Source: an uncultured bacterium (GTDB lineage Bacteria; Acidobacteriota; Thermoanaerobaculia; Multivoradales; J023). Taken from it: a stretch of 57,867 nt of DNA. Positions 17,987 through 26,486 of this stretch are shown in pieces. A model generated the notes under the pieces. It did not search any database. It was not told where the DNA came from and was given only the letters and a program-made list of their open reading frames with translations. The stretch spans positions 1 through 57,867 of the forward strand of contig CALFAM010000039.1 in assembly GCA_937948815.1 (NCBI GenBank), in the 5' to 3' direction. The number at the start of each line of letters is the position of its first letter. The first letter of the stretch is position 1. Position numbers and translations under genes: made by a program.

Positions 17987-20900
17987 CTAGCCCGATCCGA
18001 GAATCCGGCGGGCGTCTTCGACCCGGTCCCGATCGATCCCGCCGGTCTCCCAGAACGACAGGAATCGCGCGAGATAGCGACGCGCGCGAACCGGGTCACC
18101 CTGGAGCGCCAGGAGGCGTCCGGTGTGGTAGAGACTCCGGATCCAACGAATCGGATCCTCGTGATGGTCGATGCCGCTATCCGCGATTCGACGATAGCGC
18201 TCGAGTGCCGCAGCCAGATCGTTGTCCAGCTCGGCAGCCTCCGCCGCGCTCATCAGCACCGAGATTTGATCCGGATAGCGCACCCAGTCCCAATGAATGC
18301 CACGCGGCGGCAGCAGCGCGATCGCCTTGTCGATCTTGGCGCGCCCGGTGGCGAGGTCTCCGCGGGCCACCGCCAGGCGCCCCTCGAGATGACTGTGGTA
18401 ACGCCGCTCGACGATCGACAGCTCATCGGCTTCGGGAATCTTCGTGGCAAAGCGCGCAGCAGCTTCGTCGGCACCAGCCTCGTCACCGACGGCCTGACGA
18501 GCCAAGGCTTCGAGGAAGATGGCCTCCCATCCCGGCCAGTCATCCGGCGCCTCCTGCTGCGATAGCTCGAGCAAGGGAATCGCTTTGTCTGCCTGTCCCA
18601 GAAGGACCAGCGCCTCGCTGTGTCGGTTGAGGGCACTCGCGCGTAGCAACGCGTCTGCATCCGGACTGCTGGCCGCGGTCTCGAGCTGACGCCACGCCGT
18701 GGCCCGCTCGCCGCGATAGAGCGCCACGATGCCCGTCTGGATACTGCCATGGTAGCGCCAGGTCGGGAGCTCGGACTCCATCAGCTTGGCCGCCGATCGC
18801 TCGGCGCCGTCGAGATCATCGCGCAGGACCAGGGAGCGCCATCGGCTGTAGTCGATCATCGGCTCGCCTGGGCGGATCGCCTCGGCCTGTGAGAAGTAGG
18901 CCAGCGCCTCGTCCTGGCGTTGCCAGTGGGTCATGTGGACGCCGAGGGTCAGGTAGTTCACCCAGTCGTTCGGATGCCTAGCCTGCTCGGTCTGAAGTAC
19001 CTCATAGCCCGCGGCAAAGCGATCCAGAAGACCTTCCATGTGGGCGATGGCGTTGGCGATGCCCGGCAAGGGCTCATCCTGCTCGAAGATCGGCAGGTAC
19101 TGCGCCAGAGCGTCTTCGAGACGCTCGACGTAGCCGTAGAGATGCCCTAACGAGCGGCGGGCCGCATAGTGGTCCGGAAATCGCCGGATGGTCTCCTCGA
19201 AGGCCGCAATCGCCCGGGGATAGGTGGCGCGCTGCGCGCTGTAGTACTCACCCTCGATGTAGCCGCGTTCGCGATCCGGCAGGCGCTCACTATGCTCGAA
19301 GGCGAGTGAAGCATAGTCCTTGGCAGCACCGAAATTGGCCCGAGCGACGTGCGCGGCCACCAGACGCGCGTACGCCATGGCGTAGCCAGGATCGAGCTCG
19401 ACCGCTTCTTCGTACAGGCTGATGGCTTCATCGAGCTTGATGCTCCGATGCAGGTTGACGCCCTCGAGATAGAGGCGGTACGCCTTCACCGATGCGGTGG
19501 TCACCGTCTCGACACTGCGATCCGTAGCCGGCCGAGCCGCGGCCGCGCCGCCTTCGACCCGCACACGGACGATCTGGCTGAGATCGTCGACCAGGCCAAA
19601 AACGCTGCCTTCACCTTGTCCTTCCTTGGCGGCGGCTTCGAGCACTTCTCCCGAGTCGGCATCGCGCAGCTGGACATCGATCCGGATCGTGTCTCCGAGA
19701 CGTGCGAAGCGGCCCGTCACCACCACCGTGGCGCCGGTCGCGGTCGCGACGGCGCGTGCGAGCTCGGCGTCATGGCGACGCGCGCCATCCAGGGCTCCGA
19801 GGTCACCGAGCACGGTGTAGATGCGGTCTGCGGCCACCACTTGCAGGGCCCGTGACTGCGAGAGGTCCGTAATGAACATGTCTGCAAGGCCATCACGCAA
19901 CCAGTTGAGGTCATCATTCCCGGCAGTATTGAAAAAGTGGATCACCGCGATCGCCGGCAGCGAATTCTCGGGGGCTACACGCGCCGTTGGCGCTGCCCCA
20001 TCGGTGACGGTGTCGCGTCCTACCGCCGGTTCGCCGGGCCCGGCTCGGCTCAATAGCCAGATACCGCCGAGGGTCGCGACCACCAGGGCAACGCCAACCA
20101 CCAAGGCACGCCAGCCGCTGCGGCCACCACGCCCGGCCAGGCGCAAGATGGCATCGGAGTCGTGCTGCTTCTTGAGCGCGATCAGATCCCGGGCGAGCTC
20201 CCCTGCGTCCTGGTAGCGGTCGTTGGGCGCCTTCTCCAGACAGCGCGCCACGATCGTCCGCAAGGCCGGCGGCAGGTCGCGGCGAAGATTCTCGATCGGC
20301 TCCGGCGGATCGCGCAAGATCGACGAGATGACCAGGGGCTGGGTATCCCCCGGAAACGGATGCCGTCCGGTCATCATCTCGTAGAGAACCACGCCGAGGG
20401 CGAAGACATCAGACCGATGGTCGGCCGGCAGCGCCTGAAACTGTTCCGGCGCCATGTAGGGAACCGTCCCCAGTACCTGCCCTTCCCGCGTCAACGTCGC
20501 ATCGGGAATCTGCGCGGCTTCGTCGTCAAAGGACTGGCGCAGCTTGGCCAAGCCGAAATCGACCACCTTGACCAGGTTGTCTTCGGTAACCATGATGTTG
20601 GCTGGCTTGAGGTCGCGGTGGGTCACGCCTCGCTGATGCGCGGCCGCCACCGCATTGGTCAACGGAATCGCCAGGTCGAGGCACTGCTCGGTGGTCAACC
20701 CTTCATCGGGCACCAGGTTGTGCAGCGTACGCCCCTGGATCAACTCCATGGTGATCAACCGGCGTCCGTCCACCTCTTCGATCGAGTGGATGGTGACGAT
20801 GTTCGGGTGGTTGAGCGCGCCGACTGCGGCAGCCTCCCGCTCGAAGCGGTCGAGGGCGTCGGGGCGTGAAGCCAGTCGCGGTGGCAAGACCTTGATCGCG

Positions 20901-20995
20901 ATGTGCCGATGCAGGCTCAGGTCTTCCGCTCGATAGACCTCACCCATGCCGCCACCGCCGAGCTTGTCGACGATGCGGTATCGGCCGAGCGTCAT
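17987..20995 (-). CDS. Membrane Ser/Thr protein kinase with TolB-like and TPR domains
   Basis: The 1002-residue protein starts with a Hanks-type kinase domain (about 1-270): glycine loop GGGGMGEVYRAED, Lys35, catalytic THRDLKPANIM (Asp128), DFG at 146-148 and an APE-like MAPEQ segment. A single transmembrane helix lies at about 300-320. The outer part begins with a TolB/FlgO-like domain (AVIHFFNTAGNDDLNWLRDGLADMF) and continues into many TPR repeats to the C-terminus. It probably senses an extracytoplasmic signal and phosphorylates cytoplasmic proteins. It lies 129 bases downstream of the borosin methyltransferase on the same strand, so read-through is possible but a functional link is not shown. 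Confidence 0.93.
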   Translation of the reverse strand: MTLGRYRIVDKLGGGGMGEVYRAEDLSLHRHIAIKVLPPRLASRPDALDRFEREAAAVGALNHPNIVTIHSIEEVDGRRLITMELIQGRTLHNLVPDEGLTTEQCLDLAIPLTNAVAAAHQRGVTHRDLKPANIMVTEDNLVKVVDFGLAKLRQSFDDEAAQIPDATLTREGQVLGTVPYMAPEQFQALPADHRSDVFALGVVLYEMMTGRHPFPGDTQPLVISSILRDPPEPIENLRRDLPPALRTIVARCLEKAPNDRYQDAGELARDLIALKKQHDSDAILRLAGRGGRSGWRALVVGVALVVATLGGIWLLSRAGPGEPAVGRDTVTDGAAPTARVAPENSLPAIAVIHFFNTAGNDDLNWLRDGLADMFITDLSQSRALQVVAADRIYTVLGDLGALDGARRHDAELARAVATATGATVVVTGRFARLGDTIRIDVQLRDADSGEVLEAAAKEGQGEGSVFGLVDDLSQIVRVRVEGGAAAARPATDRSVETVTTASVKAYRLYLEGVNLHRSIKLDEAISLYEEAVELDPGYAMAYARLVAAHVARANFGAAKDYASLAFEHSERLPDRERGYIEGEYYSAQRATYPRAIAAFEETIRRFPDHYAARRSLGHLYGYVERLEDALAQYLPIFEQDEPLPGIANAIAHMEGLLDRFAAGYEVLQTEQARHPNDWVNYLTLGVHMTHWQRQDEALAYFSQAEAIRPGEPMIDYSRWRSLVLRDDLDGAERSAAKLMESELPTWRYHGSIQTGIVALYRGERATAWRQLETAASSPDADALLRASALNRHSEALVLLGQADKAIPLLELSQQEAPDDWPGWEAIFLEALARQAVGDEAGADEAAARFATKIPEADELSIVERRYHSHLEGRLAVARGDLATGRAKIDKAIALLPPRGIHWDWVRYPDQISVLMSAAEAAELDNDLAAALERYRRIADSGIDHHEDPIRWIRSLYHTGRLLALQGDPVRARRYLARFLSFWETGGIDRDRVEDARRILGSG

Positions 20996-21124
20996 GCCCG
21001 TCAGGTCCGTTTGAACGGACGGGCGGACCTCAGCGAATCGATGGAACCTCTCGGTGGGCGCTTCGGAAATCGGGCCTGCCTCCTCGCGAGGACAGCGACA
21101 TATGGACCGCTGCCCAACGGACGA

Positions 21125-22762
21125 TCAGACCGCTACCTTAGCCGATCGCGACGCTTCCAGGGTGGCTGTCAGGCGTGAAGCCATCAATTCGTCCCGGCGT
21201 GCGGTCATGAGCGGTGGGACATAGAGCGTCGACACCACGCTGACCGGCGCCCGATCCAGCCGCCGCAATGGCACGCGGTGGACCACCGGCTGGAAAATCG
21301 GCAGGTGCGCCGCTTCGTAGACCCAGACCGGATGCTCGGGCGGATAGTGGTGCGCCAACGCCTCGGCCAGCGCGCGCAGCCCCGGCGCATAGGCCTCTCG
21401 TTCGGGGCGATAGTGTGCAACCCCGACACACCCTGGCTGGAGCACCACCAGCGCCGTGGTGGTATCGAGCGTACGGGGGCGGGTGACCAGGTCCGTCGCT
21501 TCGAACAGGGAACGCCCTTGTTGGGCAGGGTCCAATCCGAGGTCGGCGATCAGGCAGTCTTCGAACGACACACCAGGCAGCAGGCGCGCGGCATGGCCTT
21601 CGGCGCGCACCGCCGCCATCGCCTCGTGGGCCATATGCAGGAAGATTCCCGGGTGACCCGTGAACGCTGCGACAACTTCCTTGCCCGCGGTCACGGCGTC
21701 TTGAATCCGCGCCACCATCTCCTCGACCGCGCGTTCCCCGGACTCGCCTTCCCGGTAGCCGCGGTGCAGCGATTCTGCCGTCGGATTGAGGTCCCGCAGC
21801 CAATCACCCGACACCGGATCTGTTACCAGAAAGAAGAGCTGCTCGGCCTGGGTGATCAGGGCTTCGGTCTGCAGTGTGACCTGCCCGGCGACCGAGTAGC
21901 CGAGCCCGACCACCGTTAGACGTCCGGGCCGCTTGGCTTCGGCGGGTGGCCGAGCCAGCACCGTACCGGCCCGGCCGCGCACAGGTGCTTGCGGCAGGCC
22001 GAGCCGAGCAACCGCGCAGGCCTTGGCATCGGGCACGCCGCGCGGCGGTACCAGCAAGGTCGACGCGATCGAAACGTCGGCATCGCCTAGACCGCTGAGC
22101 GGAATTCGGTCGATCTGCGGCGGACAGACCGGCAGGCCAGATGCCCGATAAACCACGACCTCGTGATCCGCCGGATAGTGCTGCTGCAAGGTATCCGCGA
22201 GTAAGCGCAGGCCTTCACGATTCCAGATCGGCTCACGCTGAAAGGTCGACACACCGATGCCGCCGATCTGCCAAAGAACCAGCAAGCTCGTGGGATCGAA
22301 CGTCCGTTTGCGCAACAGAAAGTAGCTCGCCTCGTAGCTCTGACACCCGAGCTGCCCGGGATCGATCTCGAGATCCGCGAAGAGGCAGTCCTCCGCGGAT
22401 ACGGCTGGCAGCATGCGCGCCTGGATTCCGACAGCGCGCGCACGCCGAATGGCCTCGTGACCCGGCGTGGCAAAGACGCCAGGATGTCCGTAGAAGGCTG
22501 CACAAACACGCTGCCCCTTCGCCAAGGGAGCGAGCATGCGCTCCACCATCTCGGCATAGGACTCCGAACGGCTGACTCCGTCGCGGTAGGCGTCGTACAA
22601 CGATTCGTGTCGGGGGTTGAGCGTCGCAAGCCAACCGCGCGTCGGCTCGTCGGCGACGAGATGCAGCAAGACATCTGCCGACTCGACAGCCGAACGCATC
22701 TCGGCCGTCGAGTGGCCGGCGATCAGGAAACCCGTCCCGACGACCGTCAAACTGGGTGGCAC
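21125..22762 (-). CDS. Borosin-type peptide alpha-N-methyltransferase, fused double domain
   Basis: The GTG at 22762 is preceded by GGAGGAG at six bases and gives 545 residues; the frame is open further but overlaps the precursor gene. Two tetrapyrrole-methylase-fold domains follow in tandem. Domain 1 (about 4-256) has TVVGTGFLIAG, YGHPGVF, AVSAEDCLFADLEIDPG and STLLVPP, close to the split-borosin enzyme SonM. Tyr59, Arg65 and Tyr69 keep the spacing of OphMA Tyr66-Arg72-Tyr76, as I recall those residues. Domain 2 (about 281-530) has TVVGLGYSVAG, TGHPGIF, GVSFEDCLIADLGLDP and STLYVPP, but Gly342 and Val346 replace the Arg and second Tyr, and Thr replaces Tyr before GHPG. Domain 2 therefore looks catalytically inactive. 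Predicted role: SAM-dependent backbone N-methylation of the two peptides encoded just upstream. Confidence 0.9.
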   Translation of the reverse strand: MPPSLTVVGTGFLIAGHSTAEMRSAVESADVLLHLVADEPTRGWLATLNPRHESLYDAYRDGVSRSESYAEMVERMLAPLAKGQRVCAAFYGHPGVFATPGHEAIRRARAVGIQARMLPAVSAEDCLFADLEIDPGQLGCQSYEASYFLLRKRTFDPTSLLVLWQIGGIGVSTFQREPIWNREGLRLLADTLQQHYPADHEVVVYRASGLPVCPPQIDRIPLSGLGDADVSIASTLLVPPRGVPDAKACAVARLGLPQAPVRGRAGTVLARPPAEAKRPGRLTVVGLGYSVAGQVTLQTEALITQAEQLFFLVTDPVSGDWLRDLNPTAESLHRGYREGESGERAVEEMVARIQDAVTAGKEVVAAFTGHPGIFLHMAHEAMAAVRAEGHAARLLPGVSFEDCLIADLGLDPAQQGRSLFEATDLVTRPRTLDTTTALVVLQPGCVGVAHYRPEREAYAPGLRALAEALAHHYPPEHPVWVYEAAHLPIFQPVVHRVPLRRLDRAPVSVVSTLYVPPLMTARRDELMASRLTATLEASRSAKVAV

Positions 22763-22820
22763 CGCGGGCTCCTCCGCTGATCTGTGCTGGAAATGGGCCG
22801 GTAGCAGGTGTCGATCGAAA

Positions 22821-23027
22821 TCAAACGACCAGCACGAGGCATCCTGGCGGACCCTCGTCACCGCAGTGACTGCGGATCCGCTCCGCGTCGCCGCTCTTGA
22901 GAACTTCCTTGTCCTCGTCGGTCAGATCGTGAACTTCCATCACGCCGTCCGGGTCCTTGGAAAAGTTCTCCATGGCCTGGGGGTTCTTCGACAGAGCTGT
23001 AACGAACTGGGCGACATTACTTGACAT
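22821..23027 (-). CDS. Borosin-like RiPP precursor peptide 1
   Basis: A 68-residue peptide with GGAGAA upstream. Residues 1-56 form a helical leader of the borosin-binding-domain type: LSKNPQAMENF, DPDGVMEVHDLTDEDKEVL and KSGDAERIR. The pattern NP-x-AM, VM-x-x-H-x-L and SGD is that of SonA-like split-borosin precursors. The C-terminus, GDEGPPGCLVLVV, is the probable core: short, hydrophobic and Val/Leu-rich, as expected for a backbone-N-methylated segment, with one cysteine. The gene lies 58 bases upstream of the methyltransferase and about 70% of its residues match precursor 2. Confidence 0.85.
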   Translation of the reverse strand: MSSNVAQFVTALSKNPQAMENFSKDPDGVMEVHDLTDEDKEVLKSGDAERIRSHCGDEGPPGCLVLVV

Positions 23028-23119
23028 GTGGCGTTCTCCGTTCAGTGCACGACGGCATCAAAGCGTCCCGGGCCATCGAAGCCCGGGTAGACAACGAGTA
23101 TGAACTCTTGATCAGACCC

Positions 23120-23335
23120 CTACGACGTAGACATTTTCAGAACCAGACATCCAGGGGGGCCGGCATCTCCGAGATGGTTCCGAATTCTCTCCGCATCGCC
23201 ACTCTTGAGCACTTCCCGGTCGGCGTCCGAGAGATCGTGCTCCGCCATCACAGCGTCAGGATCCGATGCAAACGCTTCCATGAGCCGCGGATCCTTGGAG
23301 AGGTTGACTACGAAATCGGCTACGAGCTTCGTCAC
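23120..23335 (-). CDS. Borosin-like RiPP precursor peptide 2
   Basis: The GTG at 23335 has GGAGG six bases upstream, giving 71 residues; the longer frame adds only an Arg-rich, non-homologous stretch. The leader (LSKDPRLMEAF, DPDAVMAEHDLSDADREVL, KSGDAERIR) aligns without gaps to precursor 1. The core GDAGPPGCLVLKMSTS shares GPPGCLVL and then diverges to a longer, polar tail. It is first in the operon order precursor 2, precursor 1, methyltransferase. Confidence 0.85.
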   Translation of the reverse strand: MTKLVADFVVNLSKDPRLMEAFASDPDAVMAEHDLSDADREVLKSGDAERIRNHLGDAGPPGCLVLKMSTS

Positions 23336-23473
23336 GGTCTGCCTCCGACGCCGCCCGCCCGCGAACAACCGCCGAGCCAATCGCGCGGACCTGGCGCCGA
23401 GGCTGATGCCTCGTGGCGGTGTGCGGCAGGGGGTCTCTGCATGAATTGATTTCGACAATCGTATCACGCCCTG

Positions 23474-23502
23474 GTCATATCGATTACTGGTATCGGTAGC
23501 AA
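23474..23502 (-). promoter_or_regulatory. Weak candidate promoter for the borosin operon
   Basis: On the minus strand TTGCTA (23497-23502) and TATGAC (23474-23479) are separated by 17 bases, each matching four of six consensus positions, with a start near 23467. The spacer holds an imperfect palindrome (ATCGATTAC, two bases, GTATCGGTA) that could be an operator. It is about 130 bases upstream of precursor 2. Confidence 0.25.
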
Positions 23503-23595
23503 ATCCCTTTCAGAATGAGTTTGCCAAGAACGCATGTGTGGCGCGATCCGGGCCACCAGAACCGCAGTTCCGGCGCCCCGAAGCGCCGTGCTCGC

Positions 23596-24234
23596 TCAGA
23601 CTGCTGGCGCCGAGGCGAGGTCGAGCTTGATCAACACCTCGTCACGAATCAAGTTGTCCGCAGCACCCTTGAACTCGATTCCGAAATCGAAACGCATGAT
23701 GGAAAACTCAGCTTGGGCCCGAAAGCCGTCCGCTCCGAGCTCGATCTGTGCCGGGAAGCTGATCTGCTTGGTGACGCCTCGCAACGTCAGCTCACCCGTG
23801 ATCGTGTAGCCACCATCGGCGGCTGACGCAATGCTCGATGACGTAAAGGTCGCGGTCGGATGATTCTCGACATCGAAGAAGTCTGCGCTCTTGAGATGCT
23901 CCGTCAGCTTCTCGGCGTCAGACCAAAGAGAGGTCGTGTCGATCGTCACATTGACCGTTGCGGTCTCGGGAGTGCTGCCTGAGAGGGTCACCGCACCATC
24001 GAGCCGCTCGAAGCCACCATCGTGGCTGCCGGTCACCTTCGAGCCGACGAAGTCGACCTTCGACTCCGGCGCAAATTCATAGCTCGCTGCCGTCGCGGAA
24101 GCGGGTGCTGGCTCGGTGGCCGGCGCCGGCTCCTGTACCTCGGCAGCCGGCGCATCCGCCGCCGGATTGTCAGCACACGAAAGGAACATGACGGGAAGGA
24201 AGGCAGTCAATCCAAGTAGAGCGAATCGTTTCAT
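23596..24234 (-). CDS. YceI-family lipoprotein
   Basis: The start at 24234 (preceded by TGAGG) gives 212 residues with a signal peptide and lipobox LSCADN (Cys near residue 20), then an Ala/Pro/Glu-rich linker. The YceI lipocalin-like domain spans about residues 55-210: SKVDFVGSKVTGSHDGGF, LKSADFFDVENHPTATF and GELTLRGVTKQISFP. YceI proteins bind long isoprenoid or lipid molecules in the periplasm. It is upstream of the borosin operon on the same strand with a 260-base gap, so probably a separate unit. Confidence 0.92.
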   Translation of the reverse strand: MKRFALLGLTAFLPVMFLSCADNPAADAPAAEVQEPAPATEPAPASATAASYEFAPESKVDFVGSKVTGSHDGGFERLDGAVTLSGSTPETATVNVTIDTTSLWSDAEKLTEHLKSADFFDVENHPTATFTSSSIASAADGGYTITGELTLRGVTKQISFPAQIELGADGFRAQAEFSIMRFDFGIEFKGAADNLIRDEVLIKLDLASAPAV

Positions 24235-24335
24235 ATCGAGCATCCTCATTGGGTCGTTTGATCGTCAGACAACAAAGCGGCCGATGATATCGCAGCTTGC
24301 CTGGCACCGAGCTCATCAGCGTGCTAGAACGAGTC

Positions 24336-25649
24336 ATGCGCTTGCTTCGTCTTCTCTTGTTGCTGCTGTGCGGTGCCGGCCTCGGCCTCGCCGTGATCAT
24401 GTTGTGGGTGCGCCTCGACGGCCGCGAGGTCTTGATCGTCGCACCACATGGCGCACCGACCGAAACCAGGCTCGCCTTCGCGCCCCCGGCCGATCGAGCC
24501 ACGCGACCAGACGGCGGGAGCGAGGCACGACCACCGGCCACACCGCTGCTTCGGGAGGATACGCCGACTGCGATCGCCAGCTCCTCGCCCCAGCGTCGCG
24601 CACGCGGTGTCGTCTTGGTCATCGCCGACGGCATGGGTATCTCTCATCTCTTCGCGGCCCGGGCCGAGCTCGTCGGCCCGGCGGGAAAGCTGTTCGTCGA
24701 GACGCTGCCGACGACGGGCTGGTTGACCACCTACGCTGAGCGCTCCATGTACACCGATTCAGCCGCTTCGGCCGCCGCGATGGCAACTGGGCAGAAGACC
24801 GCCCCGGCACTCCTGGCGCTCGACGGCGATGGCCAGCATCTTCGGACGGTGGTCGAGGCTGCCAACGAAGCAGGCCTCGCGACAGGATTGATTACCGATT
24901 CCTACGTCCTGGACGCGACCCCAGCGGCATTCGTCGCCCACGCGCGGAGACGCGACTACGGGCTGATCGCCGAACACGTCGCAGCGGCTGGCCTGGACTT
25001 GATCGCGGGTACCGTTGGCAGCGAAGCAGCGTGGGCAGGAACGCTGAGCTCCGCCCTCGCCGAGAACGAGATCACCGTGGTCGACGACCTTCCGGCGTGG
25101 AAGATCACCTTGGACGCGAGCACGCCGGTCGCCGGCCTTTTTCCCAGTGAGAGCATTGCCGACCCTGACCGCGCGCCCAGCCTGCTCGACCTCGCCACCA
25201 GCGGGCTCGCACGCCTCGTTCGCGAGCCGGACGGCTTCTTCCTGTTGGTCGAAACCGAGGAAGTCGACTCGGGCGCCCACAGAGGCGATCTCAGGCGTGT
25301 GATCAGCGGTATCCGCGCGCTGGACGACGTGGTGCGCGAGGTGGTGACGATCGCTCGCCGCGAAGGCGACGTCTTGGTCATCGTAACCTCCGACCACGAG
25401 ACCGGTGGCCTCGGCCTCACCGGCGGAACGGAGGGCACACCGATGTTGGTGCGCTGGGCAACCAGCAGCCATACGGCCGAGCCCGTTCCGGTCTTCGCAT
25501 TCGGTCCCGATGCCGAGAAGCTCTCAGGAGTCCACGACAACACCGACGTCGCCCACGTCATCGCCGGCGCCCTGGGGCTCGACCTCGGCTCGTTGTCGAA
25601 ACCTGGGGCGCAGTCAGAGCCGCAGGCAGAGCCTGAAGCACAGCCGTAG
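24336..25649 (+). CDS. Alkaline phosphatase (PhoA family), membrane-anchored
   Basis: I take the ATG at 24336, giving 437 residues; in-frame TTG and GTG codons lie slightly upstream and no strong ribosome-binding site decides between them. A leucine-rich N-terminal helix (about 3-25) anchors or exports the protein. The catalytic core has VIADGMG (metal), YTDSAASAAAMATGQKT with the nucleophile Ser, ETEEVDSGAHRGD and VTSDHETGGLG with metal-binding Asp and His. It should hydrolyse phosphomonoesters in the periplasm. The C-terminus is a Gln/Glu/Pro tail. Confidence 0.88.
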   Translation: MRLLRLLLLLLCGAGLGLAVIMLWVRLDGREVLIVAPHGAPTETRLAFAPPADRATRPDGGSEARPPATPLLREDTPTAIASSSPQRRARGVVLVIADGMGISHLFAARAELVGPAGKLFVETLPTTGWLTTYAERSMYTDSAASAAAMATGQKTAPALLALDGDGQHLRTVVEAANEAGLATGLITDSYVLDATPAAFVAHARRRDYGLIAEHVAAAGLDLIAGTVGSEAAWAGTLSSALAENEITVVDDLPAWKITLDASTPVAGLFPSESIADPDRAPSLLDLATSGLARLVREPDGFFLLVETEEVDSGAHRGDLRRVISGIRALDDVVREVVTIARREGDVLVIVTSDHETGGLGLTGGTEGTPMLVRWATSSHTAEPVPVFAFGPDAEKLSGVHDNTDVAHVIAGALGLDLGSLSKPGAQSEPQAEPEAQP

Positions 25650-25654
25650 CCCCA

Positions 25655-25805
25655 ATGCGGTTGTGGATCGATACAGATCTCGCTCCCGGTGCGCGACGCG
25701 GCGATGTGGACGATGGCTTTGCCCTCGCGGCCGTGCTTCGAGCTCACGGCTTGAAGGCCGGATCGGTGCTACTCGGCCCGTCCGCCCGGTTGTGGGAAGC
25801 TCGGA
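25655..25805 (+). pseudogene. 5' remnant of an inosine-uridine-type nucleoside hydrolase
   Basis: From the ATG at 25655 the frame reads MRLWIDTDLAPGARRGDVDD then GFALAAVLRAHGLKAGSV. This is the N-terminus of nucleoside hydrolases, including the calcium-binding Asp cluster (DTD, DVDD). Homology stops near 25790, at the end of the convergent flavoprotein gene; beyond that the frame is only antisense to it. About 50 of an expected roughly 310 residues remain, so the gene is truncated. Confidence 0.6.
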
Positions 25806-26486
25806 TCAGGTTTGGGGATCCCAGATCGCCACCTCGTCGAGCGACTTACGGCGCAGGTCCGGTACTTCGGCGTCCGGTGCGGGATAGCCCACTGGGAACA
25901 GGATGTAGGGCTTCTCGTTCTTCGGGCGCCCCAGGATCTCGCTCAAGAAGCGCATCGGGCTCGGCGTGTGAGTGAGCGTCGCGAGCCCCATCTGGTGGAG
26001 CGAAGCAATGAACATCCCGCAGGCGATCCCGACTGACTGCGGTACGTAGTAGTTCTTCCGCTTGTTGCCGGCATCGTCGAGACCGTAGAGCTCCTCGAAA
26101 ACAATGACCAGCCACGGAACCGTCTCCAAGAAAGGCTTCCGCCAATCCGTGCCCAGGGGTCGCAGGGCCTCCAGCCACTCGTTCGGCATGCGACCGCCCT
26201 CGTAGCTCTCGTACTCTTCTTCCTCAGCGGCAACCCGAATCCGGTGCTTGATCGCCGCGTCGCTGACGGCAACGAATCGCCACGGCTGGCGGTGCGCGCC
26301 GGAGGGTGCCGTGGATGCCGTCTGAATCGCGCGTTCGATCAACGCCCGCGGCACCGGCTCGTCGGTGAAGTGGCGCACGCTGCGTCGGGCATCCATCGAG
26401 GAATAGAACGCATCACCTCGCTGCTGGCTTTGGTCCTGCGTCAGGCGATCAGGCCGATAGGGAACGAAGGGGTGTGAGTCGCTCAC
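25806..26486 (-). CDS. Nitroreductase-family flavoprotein resembling iodotyrosine deiodinase
   Basis: A GTG start with GAGGAG upstream gives 226 residues. FMN-binding signatures are RRSVRHF and TAPSGAHRQPWRF. The middle and C-terminus (EEEEYESYEGG, GTDWRKPFLETVP, SVGIACGMFIASL, GRPKNEKPYILFPVGYP, EVPDLRRKSLDE) follow iodotyrosine deiodinase closely. Glu91, Tyr95 and Lys117 align with the human substrate-binding triad Glu157-Tyr161-Lys182, as I recall it. A reductive dehalogenase of halotyrosines is therefore likely; a generic nitroreductase is less so. It is convergent with the nucleoside-hydrolase remnant. Confidence 0.88.
   Translation of the reverse strand: MSDSHPFVPYRPDRLTQDQSQQRGDAFYSSMDARRSVRHFTDEPVPRALIERAIQTASTAPSGAHRQPWRFVAVSDAAIKHRIRVAAEEEEYESYEGGRMPNEWLEALRPLGTDWRKPFLETVPWLVIVFEELYGLDDAGNKRKNYYVPQSVGIACGMFIASLHQMGLATLTHTPSPMRFLSEILGRPKNEKPYILFPVGYPAPDAEVPDLRRKSLDEVAIWDPQT

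Noticed and set aside
22763..22861. Upstream extension of the methyltransferase to 22861
   Set aside because: It would overlap the end of precursor 1, lacks a ribosome-binding site and has no similarity to the family; GTG 22762 with GGAGGAG is better.
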